This document shows positions 61,753 through 64,000 of a stretch of 64,000 nucleotides of DNA, piece after piece. The position numbers were made by a program, and so were the translations under genes. The DNA is from JAMQPK01 sp963761975. GTDB lineage: Bacteria > Acidobacteriota > Vicinamibacteria > Vicinamibacterales > JAMQPK01. Position 1 is the first letter of the stretch. Each line of letters begins with the position of its first letter. The notes below the pieces were generated by a model. That model saw nothing but the letters and a program-made list of their open reading frames with translations. It was not told where the DNA came from and searched no databases. Where the stretch lies: NCBI GenBank assembly GCA_963761975.1, contig CAVXIR010000002.1, positions 372,001 through 436,000 on the forward strand, in the 5' to 3' direction.

Positions 61753-64000
61753 ATGCTGCACGATCTGCGATATGCGTGTCGCGCGCTCGCCAGGAGCCCT
61801 GCGTTCACGATCGTCGCGGTCCTCACCCTCGCGCTGGGGATCGGCGCGACCACCGCAATCTTCAGTGTGTTTGACGCCGTCATGCTGAAGCCGTTGCCGG
61901 TGAAAAATCCCGACGAGTTGTACATCGTCGGCGCCGGTCACTACCCGCTGTTTCAGGCGCTGCAAAAAGACAACGCGGTCTTCAGCGAGGTGCTGGCAAG
62001 CGCCGGGATCGAGCAATTGGACGTCACGATCGATAGCGCCGAAAGGGAAAAAGCGCGCGTGTCGATGGTCTCCGCGTCGTACTTCACCACGCTCGGTGTG
62101 CCGGCCGCGATGGGAAGGGCGTTCAACGCTGGCGACCCGCAAGCGCCGGGCGTACCCGCAATCGCGGTCGTGAGCTATGGCTACTGGCAGCGCCGCCTGG
62201 CCGGCGATCTCGATGTCGTGGGCCGGATTGTGCGTGTAAGGGACATGCCGCTGACGATTGTCGGTGTGGCGCCATCGGGATTTCATGGTGAAGAGGTTGA
62301 AGGATCGCCGGATCTCTGGGTGCCGCTCACGATGTGGGCGCAAATCGTGCCCGGACGCAACCTGCTCGAAAGCCGCGGAACGTCGTGGCTGCGCATCATC
62401 GGCAGGCTCAAGACCGGCGTCGCCGTTGCGAAGGCCGATGCCGCGTTGACGTTGACCTTTCGCAGAGTGCTCGAAGACATTTTCGGACCGGCTCTCTCTG
62501 CCGATGCCCGTCGTGAAATCGACGGCGCCGCTGTGCGCTTGCGCTCGGCGGCTCGAGGCGTGTCGAGACTGCGCGGCCGATTCGAGCGGCCGCTCGAATT
62601 GCTCATGGCGGCCGTCGTCCTGGTGCTGCTGATCAGTTGCGCGAACGTCGCAAACCTCTCGCTCGCGCGGGCTGTCTCGCGCCGGCGGGATATCGATCTT
62701 CGGTTGGCGCTCGGGATGAGCCGGGTGCGTCTCTTCCGACAGCTGTTGACCGAGAGCCTGGCACTTTCAGCCGCGGGCGGTACGATCGGACTCGCGATCG
62801 CCTGGGCCGGCAGGGAAGCGCTGCTTCGGCTCCTTTCGGCCGATGGCACGCGGTTGCCGGTTGCAGCCCAAACCGATCTCCGTCTCGTCAGTTTCGCCGC
62901 CGGCGTGTCGATCGCCACGGCAATCCTCTTCGGATCCATTCCAGCGTGGCGGTCGGTGCGAGCGTCGCTCATGACGTCGCTGGCGAGCCGGCACTCTATC
63001 GGGGACAGCCGCGCTCAGCTTCTCAGCCCGCTGCTCGTGGTCGCTCAAGTCGCCGTCTGCCTCGTCCTTTTGATGGGGGCGGGATTGTTTCTGCGCACGC
63101 TCGCCAACCTGCGGGGTGTCGATCTTGGCTTCGTTCCCGAACGACTGGTGATGCTCAACGTCAATCCTCGAGCCGCCGGCTATTCCCTCGATCAGGCTGC
63201 TGGCGTGACTCACCGCACTCTTGACAGGCTGCGGGCAGTCCCCGGCATCAGCGCGTCAAGCTTCGCCGAAAACGGCGTGATGTTCGGTCGCGACAGCAGC
63301 ACGAACCTGATTCGCTCTGAGGGATTCATCGCCGGTGCCGATGGTTTTCCACGCGCTCAGTGGGACGTTGTCGGCCCTCGTTACTTTTCCACCATGGGCA
63401 TCCGGCTGCTCGCGGGCCGCGACATCGACGAGCGCGATGACGAATCGTCTGTGCCGGTCGTGGCTATCAACGAGGCGATGGCAGAGCGATTCTTCGCCGG
63501 CACAAATCCGGTTGGCCGGCGTCTCCTATGGGGCGATGACAAACTGATCGTGTTCGAGGTCGTCGCCGTCGTTGCTGGTGTGAAACAGAGCAGTCCGCGA
63601 GACGCGTCCCATTTGCGCTTCTATCTTCCATACCGTCAATTATCGAAGACCAGGCCGTCATGGGAACTTGCGAGCGTCCAGTTTCTCGTCCGAACGGCGT
63701 CCGATCCGGTCGCGATGCTGCGCACACTCGAACGAGCGATCACCGCGGAGGATCCCCGTCTATCGACTGACGACATCAGCATCGGTCCCGAGCTCGTGGA
63801 GCGGACGCTCGTTCAAGAACGGATGATTGCCACGCTGTCGGCAATGTTTGGTTTGTTGGGCGTCGGACTGGCGTGCATCGGCCTGTACGGGTTGATTGGT
63901 TATCACGTCGTACAGCGCACAAGCGAAATCGGGATTCGCATGGCGCTCGGAGCACAACGGTCGCAGGTATTGTGGTCGACGCTTCGGCGCGCGCTGTTGT
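61753..64000 (+). CDS. MacB/FtsX-type ABC permease, 3' end beyond the window
   Basis: A frame open to the right edge (749 codons). It begins MLHDLRYACRALARSPAFTI and has LALGIGATTAIFSVFDAVML, VAVVSYGYWQRRLAGDLDVV, GVAPSGFHGEE, the first FtsX (LMAAVVLVLLISCANVANLS, LRLALGMSRVRLFRQLLTES), the second periplasmic domain (VGPRYFSTMGIRLLAGRDID) and the start of the second FtsX (SAMFGLLGVGLACIGLYGLI, TSEIGIRMALGAQRSQVLW). About 50 residues are expected beyond the edge. It is the sixth permease of the cluster. No frameshift is visible in the portion seen. Confidence 0.92.
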   Translation, partial: MLHDLRYACRALARSPAFTIVAVLTLALGIGATTAIFSVFDAVMLKPLPVKNPDELYIVGAGHYPLFQALQKDNAVFSEVLASAGIEQLDVTIDSAEREKARVSMVSASYFTTLGVPAAMGRAFNAGDPQAPGVPAIAVVSYGYWQRRLAGDLDVVGRIVRVRDMPLTIVGVAPSGFHGEEVEGSPDLWVPLTMWAQIVPGRNLLESRGTSWLRIIGRLKTGVAVAKADAALTLTFRRVLEDIFGPALSADARREIDGAAVRLRSAARGVSRLRGRFERPLELLMAAVVLVLLISCANVANLSLARAVSRRRDIDLRLALGMSRVRLFRQLLTESLALSAAGGTIGLAIAWAGREALLRLLSADGTRLPVAAQTDLRLVSFAAGVSIATAILFGSIPAWRSVRASLMTSLASRHSIGDSRAQLLSPLLVVAQVAVCLVLLMGAGLFLRTLANLRGVDLGFVPERLVMLNVNPRAAGYSLDQAAGVTHRTLDRLRAVPGISASSFAENGVMFGRDSSTNLIRSEGFIAGADGFPRAQWDVVGPRYFSTMGIRLLAGRDIDERDDESSVPVVAINEAMAERFFAGTNPVGRRLLWGDDKLIVFEVVAVVAGVKQSSPRDASHLRFYLPYRQLSKTRPSWELASVQFLVRTASDPVAMLRTLERAITAEDPRLSTDDISIGPELVERTLVQERMIATLSAMFGLLGVGLACIGLYGLIGYHVVQRTSEIGIRMALGAQRSQVLWSTLRRALL

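Overview
The window is high-GC DNA that looks like Acidobacteriota, most likely a Vicinamibacteria-type soil bacterium. This is an inference from gene content: many large MacB/FtsX-type 'orphan' ABC permeases (ADOP style, one paired with a PadR regulator), BamB-like PQQ propellers, an IS110-family element, and REP-like and word-like intergenic repeats. No rRNA, tRNA or CRISPR array was found.

Layout. 1-6 kb (minus): a glucosidase, an outer-membrane barrel and a multihaem cytochrome c running off the left edge. 6-9.4 kb: a metallo-beta-lactamase-fold hydrolase, a class D beta-lactamase and a double HbpS/GlcG-domain protein. 9.4-13.9 kb: a tight operon of CHASE2 adenylate/guanylate cyclase, M48 protease and MscS-like channel with a cyclic-nucleotide-binding domain, followed by a hybrid histidine kinase. 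16.8-21 kb: two genes with apparent frameshifts (a conserved unknown and a NYN-LOTUS protein), a frameshifted IS110 transposase and a large palindrome. 21-25 kb: Uup-type ABC-F ATPase, RecQ and a small unknown. 25-30.7 kb: a PQQ-propeller/metallo-beta-lactamase fusion, an ADOP permease and its PadR regulator with a clear operator-promoter. 30.8-38.3 kb: amidohydrolase, class A penicillin-binding protein, a DisA_N-like (DACNV-type) protein, BON protein and gene remnants. 38.4-47.7 kb: a GHKL ATPase, a transglutaminase with an ABC-2 exporter, GH5 hydrolase, small membrane proteins, GtrA and a PDC-lactonase-like hydrolase. 47.8-64 kb: a cluster of six MacB/FtsX permeases served by one HlyD-type adaptor and one LolD/MacB-type ATPase; one permease is a deletion derivative and the last runs off the right edge.

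Two window-wide patterns matter for reading the annotation. First, eleven apparent frameshifts occur in otherwise conserved genes, and ten can be repaired by changing one base within a short homopolymer, so many 'broken' genes may be sequencing artefacts. Second, many intergenic spaces hold degenerate arrays of a short word, different at each locus, plus hairpin pairs of REP type. The GACTC-word array occurs twice in opposite orientation.
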